A DNA stretch of 24,632 nt from an uncultured Eubacteriales bacterium (GTDB taxonomy: Bacteria > Bacillota > Clostridia > Christensenellales > CAG-917), in the NCBI GenBank assembly GCA_900549225.1, contig URNP01000018.1, forward strand, positions 1-24,632, in the 5' to 3' direction. Made by a program: the position numbers and the translations under genes. The notes beneath the pieces were generated by a model. That model was not told where the DNA came from, made no database searches, and saw only the letters and a list, made by a program, of their open reading frames with translations. Positions 1 through 8,014 of this stretch are shown piece after piece; the first letter of the stretch is position 1; every line of letters begins with the position of its first letter.

Positions 1-2547
1 AGCCTGACGGTGCGGGTGTACAAGTGGTCGGACGGAAGTTATCTGGAAGATCAGGATATGTGGCGTATTTCGGGACTCTTCCGTGACGTCAATCTCGTGT
101 TCATCCCGAGCGTGCGCATAGAAGATATGTACGCGCGTGCGGAGTTCAACGAGGATTTCTCAAAAGCAAAACTTCTCGTGGACGCAAGCGTGTATTGCCA
201 AAAGGGTGTGGAAATTTCCGACGCAGACGTCAGAATCCAACTTATCGACCGTGACGGAAACTCGGTGTGCGACGGCAATTTTGCCGTGCTCGGTCTTGAC
301 GAGGACGAGTCTATGTCCGTCAAGATGACGGAGAATATCGAAAATCCGCATCTTTGGAGTTCGGAAGATCCATATCTTTACAAACTCCGCCTTACTTTCG
401 TTTCCACAGAAAAAGGACAGACCGTTTTCCACGATATGCGCGAGATCGATTTCGGATTCAGAAAGGTCGAGATCGTTCCCTCGATCGACGGAAAGCAACC
501 CTACATAACCCTCAACGGCAAAAAACTCAAAATAAGAGGCGTAAACCGTCACGAATTCCATCCCGAGTTCGGTCACGCCGTGCCGAGAGAGTACACGGAA
601 AAGGATATACTTCTTCTCAAAAAGCACAACGTCAACAGCATAAGAACTTCGCACTATCCCAACAGCCGTCACTTCTACGAACTTTGCGACAAGTACGGCA
701 TTATGGTTATGTGTGAAAACAACCTCGAAACGCACGGATTGGCAACCCGCGTGCCTCGCTCCAACAAGAGATGGACGGAGCAAGTGTGTTGGCGTATGAG
801 AAATATGGTTTTGACCTATCGCAATCATGCGTGCATACTGTTTTGGTCGCTCGGCAACGAGAGCGGAAACGGAAAAGCGTTCCCCGCTATGAAAAAAGCC
901 GCACTCGAACTCGACAACACTCGCCCCGTGCATTACGAACCCGACGCATACCTCAAAACCACGGATATTATGAGCGAAATGTACACCAAGGAAGAGCAGA
1001 TGGAAGAGATCGCTCACAACAAGTGTCACATTCACTCTATGGCTCTGTGGGCGCCGCTCGGACACCTTCTCACACCGAGAATGTACAAGGATAAGCCGTT
1101 CATCCAGTGCGAATACGCTCACTGCATGGGCAACAGCCTCGGCAACTTCGAGGATTATTGGAAGCATTTCAGAAAGAACGACAGACTTTGCGGCGGATAT
1201 ATCTGGGACTTTGCGGATCAGGCAATCAAGCGCATAAATCAGGACGGCGTGGTGGAATACACCTACGGCGGCGATTGGGGCGATAAGCCAAACGACGGAA
1301 CTTTCGCTTTCAACGGTATCGTCAGAGCAGACAGAAGCCCGAATCCCGCGTTCTACGAGGTGACAAAGGTCTATCAGCAAGTGCAATTCGAGCGTAAGGG
1401 AGACAAAATCGAACTTACGAACGAGTATATGTTCACCAATCTCGACAGATTTGCGTTGAAATGCGAACTTTTGCAAAACGGCGTTGTCACGGACGTGAAA
1501 ACCGTGGATATGCCGTCCGTAAAGCCGCTTGAAAAGGGATGCGTGGATATGCCGTTCGTTATCGAGAATAATAACGGAAAGGAAATCGCAATCAACTGCT
1601 ACGCAGTCGTGAAAGGCAAATTCGACGTGTTCGAGGACGGTGACACGGTTGCATACGAGCAACTCGATCTGACGGGCTACGTTCCGCAACCGTTCAAGAG
1701 CGCACAAGGCAAGACCGTGTTCAACGAAGACGGAAAGATCGTGCTCGAATGCGGAAAAATGTGCGCAGTCGTGTCCAAAAACGGCGGTTGCATTTCATCT
1801 ATTACGGTTGACGGAAAAGAGAAACTCGCATCTCCGATTATGCTCAATTTCTGGCGTGCGGCAATCGACAACGACAAATCTCCGCAAGTGCCTGCTTTTG
1901 CAATCGCGCTGCTCGGCAAAACCTACTTCAAATCCTGCAAGGATCACCTCGTCAAATCCAATATGACAATAACCGACAAGTCGCTCGTCATAGACTGGTC
2001 TTGCACTCCGCAAATGTGGTCGCTCAAAACCGTCTACGAGGCAGGTGAGGACGGACTCAAAGTGTCGATGAGAGTGAAAAACAATATGTTCTCGCTTCCG
2101 AGATACGGTTTCAGAATGGGACTTGCTTCATCTGACGATATGACCTTCTTTGCAAGAGGACCTCACGAGAATTATTGCGACAGAAAAGCCGCGGCAAAAC
2201 TTGGAATTTATTCGGGCAAAATTGCGGATTTCGAGCACGATTATCTCGTTCCGCAAGAGAACGGCAACCACACCGACGCTCGCTGGCTCAAAGTGGGCGG
2301 AGAGGACGGTCTGACGTTCATGGCGTGCGACAAACCGTTTGAATTCAGCGTGCATAATTATACGCAAGAGGCGCTCGAAGAGGTAACTCACGCTCACGAA
2401 CTCAAACACGGCGGCGTCGTCGAAGTCTGCATAGACGGGGCGCAAAGAGGCGTCGGAGGCGACGTGCCTGCACTTGCTTGCACGAAGAAACGCTATAAGA
2501 TACTTCCCAACCGCTATCACGAATTCAGTTTCGTCATCAAAGCGTGA
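1..2547 (+). CDS. lacZ: Beta-galactosidase, GH2 LacZ type (5' end outside window)
   Basis: The enzyme hydrolyses terminal beta-galactosides such as lactose, probably in the cytoplasm since no export signal is visible in this part. The frame is open from base 1; the first visible residues SLTVRVYKWSDGSYLEDQDM match the E. coli LacZ region around Asp201, so about 190 residues lie upstream and no true start is in view. Seen: NRHEFHP, RTSHYPN and NLETHG (metal-site Glu and His); acid/base Glu in LGNESGNG (codon 859-861); nucleophile Glu in CEYAHCMGNS (codon 1111-1113); YIWDFADQA; a complete C-terminal GH2 domain 5. One oddity: the C-terminal GVGGDVPALA aligns with E. coli GIGGDDSWSP, so the Trp999 position is Ala (codon 2470-2472), which should alter the aglycone platform. 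A terminator follows. Family assignment is very secure; natural substrate is not. Confidence 0.95.
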   Translation, partial: SLTVRVYKWSDGSYLEDQDMWRISGLFRDVNLVFIPSVRIEDMYARAEFNEDFSKAKLLVDASVYCQKGVEISDADVRIQLIDRDGNSVCDGNFAVLGLDEDESMSVKMTENIENPHLWSSEDPYLYKLRLTFVSTEKGQTVFHDMREIDFGFRKVEIVPSIDGKQPYITLNGKKLKIRGVNRHEFHPEFGHAVPREYTEKDILLLKKHNVNSIRTSHYPNSRHFYELCDKYGIMVMCENNLETHGLATRVPRSNKRWTEQVCWRMRNMVLTYRNHACILFWSLGNESGNGKAFPAMKKAALELDNTRPVHYEPDAYLKTTDIMSEMYTKEEQMEEIAHNKCHIHSMALWAPLGHLLTPRMYKDKPFIQCEYAHCMGNSLGNFEDYWKHFRKNDRLCGGYIWDFADQAIKRINQDGVVEYTYGGDWGDKPNDGTFAFNGIVRADRSPNPAFYEVTKVYQQVQFERKGDKIELTNEYMFTNLDRFALKCELLQNGVVTDVKTVDMPSVKPLEKGCVDMPFVIENNNGKEIAINCYAVVKGKFDVFEDGDTVAYEQLDLTGYVPQPFKSAQGKTVFNEDGKIVLECGKMCAVVSKNGGCISSITVDGKEKLASPIMLNFWRAAIDNDKSPQVPAFAIALLGKTYFKSCKDHLVKSNMTITDKSLVIDWSCTPQMWSLKTVYEAGEDGLKVSMRVKNNMFSLPRYGFRMGLASSDDMTFFARGPHENYCDRKAAAKLGIYSGKIADFEHDYLVPQENGNHTDARWLKVGGEDGLTFMACDKPFEFSVHNYTQEALEEVTHAHELKHGGVVEVCIDGAQRGVGGDVPALACTKKRYKILPNRYHEFSFVIKA

Positions 2548-2689
2548 GATCGCAAGCGCGATATACATGGTATAAGTATTCGAATAACGAAACGATTTAT
2601 CGCATAAGTATCCAAATAGTTCCGATGTAAAAGGCAATCGAACGAACGTGCTTTAATGCATTGATTTTGATTAAAATTGTACATATTTC
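2548..2689. other. Spacer after lacZ, no gene seen
   Basis: No supported gene. A small hairpin (ATCGC 2549-2553 with GCGAT 2558-2562) directly follows the stop codon. Two similar stretches beginning ATAAGTAT lie further on. Nothing else is recognised before the terminator. Confidence 0.5.
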
Positions 2690-2723
2690 GTGCCGCATGC
2701 AAGACGCTTGCGGCACTTTTTTT
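2690..2723 (+). terminator. Rho-independent terminator of lacZ
   Basis: GTGCCGCA (2690-2697) pairs with TGCGGCAC (2709-2716). The stem continues inside after one mismatch (GC/GC) around loop AAGAC, and seven T follow at 2717-2723. This closes the lacZ transcript and separates it from thrS. Confidence 0.92.
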
Positions 2724-2783
2724 GTCGTCGGAGGAGGGCATTACCACCATATGTAGAAATCGGAGTTTCTTGAGTTTTTTCCG

Positions 2784-2812
2784 TTGACACGGACGAGGGG
2801 CGTATATATAAT
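2784..2812 (+). promoter_or_regulatory. Sigma-A promoter of thrS
   Basis: Perfect consensus: TTGACA at 2784-2789, 17-bp spacer, TATAAT at 2807-2812. The expected start near 2819 leaves a leader of only about 50 nt before the thrS ATG, too short for a T-box. Within it a 4-bp hairpin (CTGC 2835-2838 with GCAG 2848-2851) has a 9-nt loop. Confidence 0.88.
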
Positions 2813-2868
2813 GTTTTTTACTACGTTGTGCGTACTGCTGTGGTGGTGCAGATTGCGCGGAGGTTTTT

Positions 2869-4806
2869 ATGAACGTAACATTGAAAGACGGCAAAATTCT
2901 TGCTTTCGAGGGTGCGGTGAGTGCGCTCGAAGTGGTCAAACGCACAAACGAAGGGCTTGCAAAAAGCGCACTCGCTTGCAAAATCGACGGCGTCGTACGT
3001 TCGCTCGATACGACGATTGACAAAGATTGCGATTTCGAGGCGTTGACGTTTGCCGACGAAGAGGGGAGAAAGGTTTACAGACACACATGCGCACATATTT
3101 TGGCGCAGGCGGTGAAAAACGTATATCCGACGGTGCAACTTGCAATCGGTCCTGCCGTGGATAACGGGTTTTATTACGATTTCGATTTCAGAACGCCCAT
3201 AACACAAGCCGATTTCGGCAAGATCGAAGCGGAGATGAAGAGCATAATCAAGGCGAATATGCCCATATCCCGCATAGAATGCACTCGGAAAGAGGCGGAA
3301 GGGCGCATCGCCAAGATGAAGCAGAGATACAAAGCCGAGATTTTGGCGAATATCCCGAAGGGAGAGAAGATAACCTTCTATCAGCAAGGCGATTTCGTCG
3401 ATCTTTGCGCAGGTCCGCACCTCTTGTCTACGGGAAAAATCAAGGCGTTCAAACTCACCTCGCTTACGGGAGCATACTGGAAGGGAAACGAAAAAAATAA
3501 GATGCTTACGCGCATCTACGGCACTTGCTTCACAAAAAATGCCGATCTTGACAACTATATCCAAAAACTCGAAGAGGCGAAACTGCGCGACCACAACAAA
3601 GTCGGCAGAGAACTCGGATTGTTTATGACCGACGAGAATATCGGACAGGGGCTTCCGCTTATGATGCCCAAAGGCGCGCGCATAATTCAGATTATGGAGC
3701 GTTTCGTCGAGGACGAGGAGCAAAAGCGCGGATACCAACTCACCAAAACGCCGATTATGACCAAAAACAATCTGTTTATCATTTCGGGACATTGGGATCA
3801 CTATAAGGATAAAATGTTCTATATCGGCGACGAGGACGTTGACGACGAGATTCTATGCTTGCGTCCGATGACCTGTCCGCTTCAATTTACTATCTACAAA
3901 AACGGACTCAAGAGTTATCGCGATTTGCCGATCAGATATGCGGAAACCGCAATAGAATTCAGAAAAGAGGCTAGCGGCGAAATGCACGGACTTACGAGAA
4001 TCCGTCAGTTTACCCTCTCGGACGGGCATATTATCTGCACTCCCGAGCAACTCGAATCCGAATTCAAAGGCGCGGTAGATCTCATCAAATACCTCATAGG
4101 CGTGCTCGGACTTCAGAATGACGTGAGTTATCGCTTTTCACGCTGGGATCCCAAGAACCCCGACAAGTACGTCGGCTCGGCAGAGGATTGGGACAGGGTG
4201 GAATCCGCTATGCAGAATATCCTTTCGGACCTCGGCATAGAGTATACGCAGGCGTGGGGAGAAGCGGCATTCTACGGGCCTAAACTCGACGTTCAGGGCA
4301 AAAACGTGCACGGCAAAGAGGACACGCTCTTCACGGTGCAAATAGACTTCTCGCTCGCAACGCGATTCGATATGATTTATATTGACGAAAACGGCGAAAA
4401 GGCGCGCCCGATAATCATTCATCGCTCGTCGATAGGTTGCTACGAGCGCACGCTCGCGATGCTTATAGAAAAGTATAACGGTGCGTTCCCGATGTGGCTT
4501 GCGCCCGAGCAAGTGCGCGTTTTGTCGCTCACCGACCGTACGGCAGAGTACGCAAAAGAAGTGCGCAACCGCTTGTTCGATATGGGATTGCGCGCGGAAG
4601 CGGACGTAAGGAGCGAAAAACTCGGAAAGAAAATCCGTGAAGCGCAACTCGAAAAAGTGCCGTATCTGCTCGTCGTGGGCGATAAGGAAGCCGAACAAAA
4701 CGCCGTTGCCGTGCGCCATCGCACAGAGGGCGATTTGGGCGTAATGAGCCTTTCCGATTTCGCAAAACTTGCACTTATGGAAGTCGCGACCAAAGAAATA
4801 AAATAA
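2869..4806 (+). CDS. thrS: Threonyl-tRNA synthetase
   Basis: This class II aminoacyl-tRNA synthetase charges tRNA-Thr in the cytoplasm. It has 645 aa against 642 in E. coli, so it is full length. Domains in order: TGS (about 1-62); second N-terminal editing domain with HTCAH (His72, His76) and DLCAGPH (Cys180, His184), the signature that clears Ser-tRNA-Thr; catalytic core with zinc ligands Cys336 (RPMTCP), His387 (SDGHII) and His518 (IIIHRSSIG) and motif 2 RIRQFTLSDGH; C-terminal anticodon-binding domain from about 545. The ATG at 2869 has GGAGG at 2859-2863. It has its own consensus promoter and a weak hairpin (TCGGA 4811-4815 with TCCGA 4820-4824) after the stop. All editing and catalytic residues are present. 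Confidence 0.97.
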   Translation: MNVTLKDGKILAFEGAVSALEVVKRTNEGLAKSALACKIDGVVRSLDTTIDKDCDFEALTFADEEGRKVYRHTCAHILAQAVKNVYPTVQLAIGPAVDNGFYYDFDFRTPITQADFGKIEAEMKSIIKANMPISRIECTRKEAEGRIAKMKQRYKAEILANIPKGEKITFYQQGDFVDLCAGPHLLSTGKIKAFKLTSLTGAYWKGNEKNKMLTRIYGTCFTKNADLDNYIQKLEEAKLRDHNKVGRELGLFMTDENIGQGLPLMMPKGARIIQIMERFVEDEEQKRGYQLTKTPIMTKNNLFIISGHWDHYKDKMFYIGDEDVDDEILCLRPMTCPLQFTIYKNGLKSYRDLPIRYAETAIEFRKEASGEMHGLTRIRQFTLSDGHIICTPEQLESEFKGAVDLIKYLIGVLGLQNDVSYRFSRWDPKNPDKYVGSAEDWDRVESAMQNILSDLGIEYTQAWGEAAFYGPKLDVQGKNVHGKEDTLFTVQIDFSLATRFDMIYIDENGEKARPIIIHRSSIGCYERTLAMLIEKYNGAFPMWLAPEQVRVLSLTDRTAEYAKEVRNRLFDMGLRAEADVRSEKLGKKIREAQLEKVPYLLVVGDKEAEQNAVAVRHRTEGDLGVMSLSDFAKLALMEVATKEIK

Positions 4807-4831
4807 AATTTCGGAAATATCCGACTTTTGT

Positions 4832-4860
4832 TTGACACTAGTCAGTGTTTTTGATAATAT
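4832..4860 (+). promoter_or_regulatory. Promoter of the infC-rpmI-rplT operon
   Basis: TTGACA at 4832-4837, 17-bp spacer, TAATAT at 4855-4860; GATAAT at 4853-4858 is a shorter-spaced alternative. The spacer holds a small inverted repeat, ACACT (4836-4840) with AGTGT (4845-4849). In RNA made by read-through from thrS, this hairpin followed by five T could act as a weak terminator. Transcription would begin near 4867, giving a leader of about 160 nt. Confidence 0.75.
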
Positions 4861-4866
4861 ATACCA

Positions 4867-5028
4867 GCAAGCAAAGGAATTGCCTTTCACCATCAGCCTT
4901 CGGCGATATGGTTCTCACTTCACAAAGTCTTGTCTATGATAAGGACATTCGGTAAGTGTTGAGGCAATTTTGCTTCGACACTTCTTTTTTATGTAAAATA
5001 ACCCTTCGGGGCGCATAGGAGTAGCAAT
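4867..5028 (+). promoter_or_regulatory. Ribosomal protein L20-type leader upstream of infC
   Basis: The leader lies between the promoter and infC, where Firmicutes carry the L20 leader in which excess L20 represses its own operon by premature termination. Visible structure: AAAGG (4873-4877) with CCTTT (4883-4887); ACCAT (4889-4893) with ATGGT (4908-4912), capped by GCC/GGC and followed by TCTCACTT; TGTC (4931-4934) with GACA (4944-4947); then a strong terminator hairpin at 4954-4990. Position, length and the terminator before the start codon fit. I assign the family by context and general resemblance, without a covariance-model match. Confidence 0.72.
4954..4990 (+). terminator. Attenuator terminator in the infC leader
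   Basis: Bases 4954-4983 fold into a 13-bp stem including two G-T pairs, with a 4-nt loop. C then six T follow (4985-4990). It lies after the infC promoter and 38 nt before the infC start, so it can only work as a conditional terminator of this operon. Confidence 0.88.
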
Positions 5029-5544
5029 TTGAAAGAACTGCAAATCAATGAACAAATCAGAGACAGAGAGGTGCGTCTTATCGGTGACGACGGTCAACAG
5101 TACGGCGTCGTTTCGATGAGAGACGCAAGAGCCATTGCGGAAGAAAAAGGGCTCGATATATGCAAGGTTTCACCGCCTTCAGTTCAGCCTCCGACATGCA
5201 AATTGATGGACTACGGCAAATATCGCTACGAACAACAAAAGCGCGAAAAGGAAGCCAAAAAGAATCAGAAAGTCATGGAAATCAAGGAAATCCGCCTTTC
5301 TGCGACGATCGATATCGGCGATACGACGAGACTTGCCCAACAAACCGCAAAATTCCTTGCGGACGGAAACAAGGTTAAGGCGTCCATAAGGCTCAAAGGT
5401 CGTCAACAGGCTCACCCCGAAATCGCTGTCAAAATCGTCGAGGACTATATCGCAATGGTCGGCACGGATTTGACCGTCGAGAAAAAGCCCGTGCAGGAAG
5501 GTCGTATGATTTACACCATCCTCGCCCCGGCGCAAAAGAAATAA
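5029..5544 (+). CDS. infC: Translation initiation factor IF-3
   Basis: IF-3 binds the 30S subunit, blocks premature 50S joining and rejects wrong start codons and initiator tRNAs. The 171-aa length is normal. The N-terminal domain carries NEQIRDREVRLIGDDG and the CKLMDYGKYRYEQ linker region; the C-terminal domain carries MEIKEIRLS and SIRLKGRQQAHPEI. The start is TTG at 5029 with AGGAG at 5017-5021, 7 nt away; no in-frame ATG lies nearby and the protein aligns from this point. A non-AUG start recalls the AUU start of E. coli infC, where IF-3 represses its own translation by discriminating against it. It is the first gene of infC-rpmI-rplT behind an L20-type leader. Confidence 0.97.
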   Translation: MKELQINEQIRDREVRLIGDDGQQYGVVSMRDARAIAEEKGLDICKVSPPSVQPPTCKLMDYGKYRYEQQKREKEAKKNQKVMEIKEIRLSATIDIGDTTRLAQQTAKFLADGNKVKASIRLKGRQQAHPEIAVKIVEDYIAMVGTDLTVEKKPVQEGRMIYTILAPAQKK

Positions 5545-5553
5545 ACACTATTG

Positions 5554-5571
5554 TTGCTTGCTCGCAAGCAA
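5554..5571 (+). other. Hairpin between infC and rpmI
   Basis: TTGCTTG (5554-5560) pairs with CAAGCAA (5565-5571) around loop CTCG, starting 9 nt after the infC stop and ending 14 nt before the rpmI ribosome binding site. There is no T-run, so it is not a terminator. It could stabilise or mark a processing site in the operon mRNA. Confidence 0.6.
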
Positions 5572-5598
5572 AAGCAAAATAAAATAGGAGGCAGACCT

Positions 5599-5796
5599 AT
5601 GCCAAAACAAAAAACACATAGCGGAGCAAAGAAGCGTTTCCACGTTACAGCAAGCGGTCTTTACAAGAGAGGCCATTCTGCACACAGCCACCTTCTTACC
5701 AAGAAGACAACCAAGAGAAAGAGAGATCTTCGTTCCATCGAATACGTCGACGAAACGAGATGCGGAGAACTCAAGAAGTTGTTGCCGTACAAATAA
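5599..5796 (+). CDS. rpmI: 50S ribosomal protein L35
   Basis: This small basic protein of the large ribosomal subunit has 65 aa, the usual size. MPKQKTHSGAKKRF at the start and the HLLTKKTTKRKRDLR segment are the family signature. The ATG at 5599 has a perfect AGGAGG at 5586-5591, 7 nt away; the frame is open for 48 bases further upstream, but that part has no family similarity or ribosome binding site. It lies between infC and rplT, the conserved bacterial order, and is expected to share L20 control. Confidence 0.97.
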   Translation: MPKQKTHSGAKKRFHVTASGLYKRGHSAHSHLLTKKTTKRKRDLRSIEYVDETRCGELKKLLPYK

Positions 5797-5808
5797 GGAG
5801 AATGAACA

Positions 5809-6162
5809 ATGAGAATTAAAAGAGCAGTTAACGCAGTCAAAAAGCGTAGAAAAATAATGAAACAAGCAAAGGGTTACTATGCAGGCAAGCGTTCCCTTTA
5901 TCGTGTTGCTAAACAACAACTTCTCAAGAGCGGCGTGTATGCATACGTCGGCAGAAAGCAAAAGAAACGTGATTTCAGAAGCCTTTGGATCACCCGTATC
6001 AACGCTGCCGCACGTATCAACGGTATGAGTTATTCAACTCTTATGCACGGACTCAAAGTTGCAGGCATCGACCTCAATAGAAAGGTTTTGAGCGAAATCG
6101 CAATCAGTGATCCTCAAGCATTTGCATCTCTCTGCGATAGCGCAAAGAAGGCTCTTGCATAA
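5809..6162 (+). CDS. rplT: 50S ribosomal protein L20
   Basis: L20 binds 23S rRNA, is essential early in 50S assembly and represses this operon when in excess. The 117-aa length is standard. Seen: a very basic N-terminal extension (RIKRAVNAVKKRRKIMKQAKGYYAG), the RDFRSLWITRINAAAR motif and the C-terminal SYSTLMHGLKVAGIDLNRKVL segment. AAGGAG at 5795-5800 overlaps the rpmI stop codon, which suggests translational coupling. A 14-bp hairpin follows 12 nt after the stop. Confidence 0.98.
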   Translation: MRIKRAVNAVKKRRKIMKQAKGYYAGKRSLYRVAKQQLLKSGVYAYVGRKQKKRDFRSLWITRINAAARINGMSYSTLMHGLKVAGIDLNRKVLSEIAISDPQAFASLCDSAKKALA

Positions 6163-6174
6163 TCAAATCGTTTT

Positions 6175-6208
6175 TCAATGTTGCGCATATTTCTATGCGC
6201 AACATTGA
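6175..6208 (+). terminator. Strong hairpin after rplT, probable terminator
   Basis: A perfect 14-bp stem (6175-6188 with 6195-6208, core TTGCGCAT/ATGCGCAA) has a 6-nt loop. The seven-T run comes only 12 nt later (6220-6226), so the canonical adjacent U-tract is missing. It may be a less efficient terminator or a 3'-end stabiliser. Confidence 0.6.
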
Positions 6209-6281
6209 TTGTTAAACCGTTTTTTTCTCTCGCAAATCTAACGATAATTAGATTGTGAGCGGAAAAATCAAGGCGGTTAGA

Positions 6282-7061
6282 ATGACCGAAATCATCACTT
6301 CCACCAAAAATCAATTCGTAAAAAAAGCGAAGTTGCTCTCGCAAAAGAAGTTCCGCAAAGAGTCGGGACTGTTTTTGGTTGAAGGGACGAATATTATCAA
6401 AGATATGCCCCGTGGCGTCGAGGTCGAATACGTGCTTGCAACCCTTCAAAGAAAGGACGAAGTCGAGCGTGCGTTCGGCAAGGAGGCGGACGAAAAATCT
6501 TGCGAGGCTCTTGCTTTTACGCGCGCGCAAGTGTATTATGTGAGTGACGAGGTTATGGCTTACGTCGCCGATACCGTTTCGCCTTACGGGATTCTTGCAG
6601 TGTGCAAAATGCCTTCGCTCGATTTTGCGATGCCGCTTGGCAACTCACTCTTGCTTGACGGCGTCAGCGATCCCGGCAATCTCGGCACGATACTTCGTAC
6701 GGCGGCCGCTTGCGACTTTTCGGACGTGTATCTTCTCGATACGGCAGACGTGTTTTCGCCAAAAGTGGTCAGAGCAACTCTCGGCGGACTCTTTAGAGTG
6801 CGTTTGCACGATATAGACGAGAATACCGCTCTTGCGCTCATGAACGACGCAAACGGCGCGGTTCTCGATATGGGCGGAGAAAATATCTTTGAAAACAAAC
6901 CGTCGTCACCCGTGCTTTTGGTGGCGGGCAACGAGGCTCACGGCGTGCGAGATTGCCTTAAAATCGCCGCAAAGCATACCTATTCGTTGCCGATGAAAAA
7001 CGAAATCGAATCATTGAACGTTGCGGTCGCTACCGCCGTTGCAATGTATCAAACTTTATAA
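6282..7061 (+). CDS. SpoU/TrmH-family RNA 2'-O-ribose methyltransferase
   Basis: The enzyme methylates a ribose 2'-OH of rRNA or tRNA with S-adenosylmethionine. From the chosen ATG it has 259 aa. N-terminal substrate-binding domain (about 1-105, starting ITSTKNQFVKKAKLL, with FLVEGTNIIKD); SPOUT trefoil-knot domain with motif 1 DPGNLGTILRTAAA (130-143), motif 2 SPKVVRATLGG (159-169), motif 3 LLVAGNEAHGV and LPMKNEIESLNVAVATAVA (212-254). A GTG at 6255 would add nine residues, but it has no ribosome binding site, whereas the ATG has AAGG at 6270-6273 and family members begin near ITSTKN. This gene follows rplT in many Firmicutes. The exact target nucleotide cannot be told from sequence. Its stop lies 13 nt before yebC, so the two are probably co-transcribed. 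Confidence 0.93.
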   Translation: MTEIITSTKNQFVKKAKLLSQKKFRKESGLFLVEGTNIIKDMPRGVEVEYVLATLQRKDEVERAFGKEADEKSCEALAFTRAQVYYVSDEVMAYVADTVSPYGILAVCKMPSLDFAMPLGNSLLLDGVSDPGNLGTILRTAAACDFSDVYLLDTADVFSPKVVRATLGGLFRVRLHDIDENTALALMNDANGAVLDMGGENIFENKPSSPVLLVAGNEAHGVRDCLKIAAKHTYSLPMKNEIESLNVAVATAVAMYQTL

Positions 7062-7074
7062 ACAGGAGAACAAT

Positions 7075-7818
7075 ATGAGCGGACATAGCAAATGGCATAA
7101 CATTCAACAGAAGAAAGGCAAAACCGACGCGGCACGTGCAAACGTGTTTACGAAGATCGGACGCGAAATCGCGGTTGCAGTCAAAGACGGCGGCGCAGAC
7201 CCCAACAGCAACAGCAAACTCGCTCAAGTCATTGCAAAGGCAAAAGACAACAATATGCCCAATGACAACATTATGCGTTCAATCAAGAAAGCCAGCGGCG
7301 AACTCGGTTCGATAAACTACGAGGATATGACCTACGAAGGCTACGGCGTCGGCGGCACGGCTATCATCGTTGAAGCGCTCACAGACAATAAAAACAGAAC
7401 GGCGGGCGACGTGCGTCACTTGTTCGACAAATTCGGCGGCTCTATGGGAACGACCGGTTGCGTATCCTTTATGTTTAAGCGCAAAGGCGTTCTCACCATC
7501 GCAAAAGAGGACGTGTCTGAGGACGATTTGATGATGTACGCGCTTGAAATCGACGGATTTGAAGATATCAATTCCGACGACGAGGACGTGTTCGAGGTCT
7601 ATGCAGACACCGCAAAACTTCAATCCGTGCGCGAGGCTCTCGAAAAAGACGGAATTAAAGTGCTTTCGGCAGAAGTCGATATGATTCCCGACAACTACGT
7701 TACTCCCAGTGCGGAGCAACAAGCAACCATCGTCAAGATGATTGATAAACTCGAGGAACTCGACGACGTGCAAAACGTCTATCACAACGCAACGCTCGAC
7801 GTCGAAGACGAAGAATAA
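7075..7818 (+). CDS. yebC: YebC/PmpR family protein (TACO1 homologue)
   Basis: 247 aa, the usual size. The start MSGHSKWHNIQQKKGKTDAA is the family hallmark. Other blocks: VIAKAKDNNMPNDNIMRSIKKA, YEGYGVGGTAIIVEALTDNKNRTAGDVRH and GCVSFMF. Many members are annotated as transcription regulators; mitochondrial TACO1 and some bacterial members have been linked to translation through difficult stretches such as polyproline. Position next to ribosomal and RNA-modification genes fits a translational role, but that is inference. ATG at 7075 with AGGAG at 7064-7068, six nt away; upstream in-frame codons overlap the methyltransferase gene and lack similarity. Confidence 0.95.
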   Translation: MSGHSKWHNIQQKKGKTDAARANVFTKIGREIAVAVKDGGADPNSNSKLAQVIAKAKDNNMPNDNIMRSIKKASGELGSINYEDMTYEGYGVGGTAIIVEALTDNKNRTAGDVRHLFDKFGGSMGTTGCVSFMFKRKGVLTIAKEDVSEDDLMMYALEIDGFEDINSDDEDVFEVYADTAKLQSVREALEKDGIKVLSAEVDMIPDNYVTPSAEQQATIVKMIDKLEELDDVQNVYHNATLDVEDEE

Positions 7819-7824
7819 TCGTAT

Positions 7825-7934
7825 CGTACAAATATAATTTGTACGCTTGACAATTCAGCCCGCAGGTGATATACCTATTATGCAAAATATGAAAGAGGTT
7901 TCATATTTACAGACGGATATATCGGGCGGGTTTT
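7825..7934 (+). other. Hairpin-rich spacer after yebC
   Basis: Three potential structures: CGTACAAAT (7825-7833) with ATTTGTACG (7837-7845); a perfect 10-bp stem AAATATGAAA (7885-7894) with TTTCATATTT (7899-7908); and a long-range pairing CCCGC (7859-7863) with GCGGG (7926-7930), followed by four T, that would enclose the second hairpin. The last could be a weak terminator for yebC read-through. It overlaps the nifS promoter, so both cannot act on the same transcript. I could not match it to a riboswitch class. Confidence 0.5.
7847..7875 (+). promoter_or_regulatory. Promoter of nifS-nifU
   Basis: TTGACA at 7847-7852, 17-bp spacer, TATACC at 7870-7875. The leader to the nifS start would be about 130 nt and holds a 10-bp hairpin (7885-7908) and a GCGC-GAAA-GCGC hairpin (7991-8002) just before the ribosome binding site. 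I see no clear IscR or Fur box. Confidence 0.65.
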
Positions 7935-8014
7935 GATTCAGTCTTTGTCCGATATGCGTCGAACCGAAGAACAATCCGAATAAAGTTTTGGCGCGAAAGC
8001 GCAAAAAGGTATAT

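Noticed and set aside
7858..7934. A tRNA or known riboswitch in the 77-nt pairing region before nifS
   Set aside because: No T-loop GTTC motif, cloverleaf or known riboswitch core is visible; the pairing overlaps a likely promoter.
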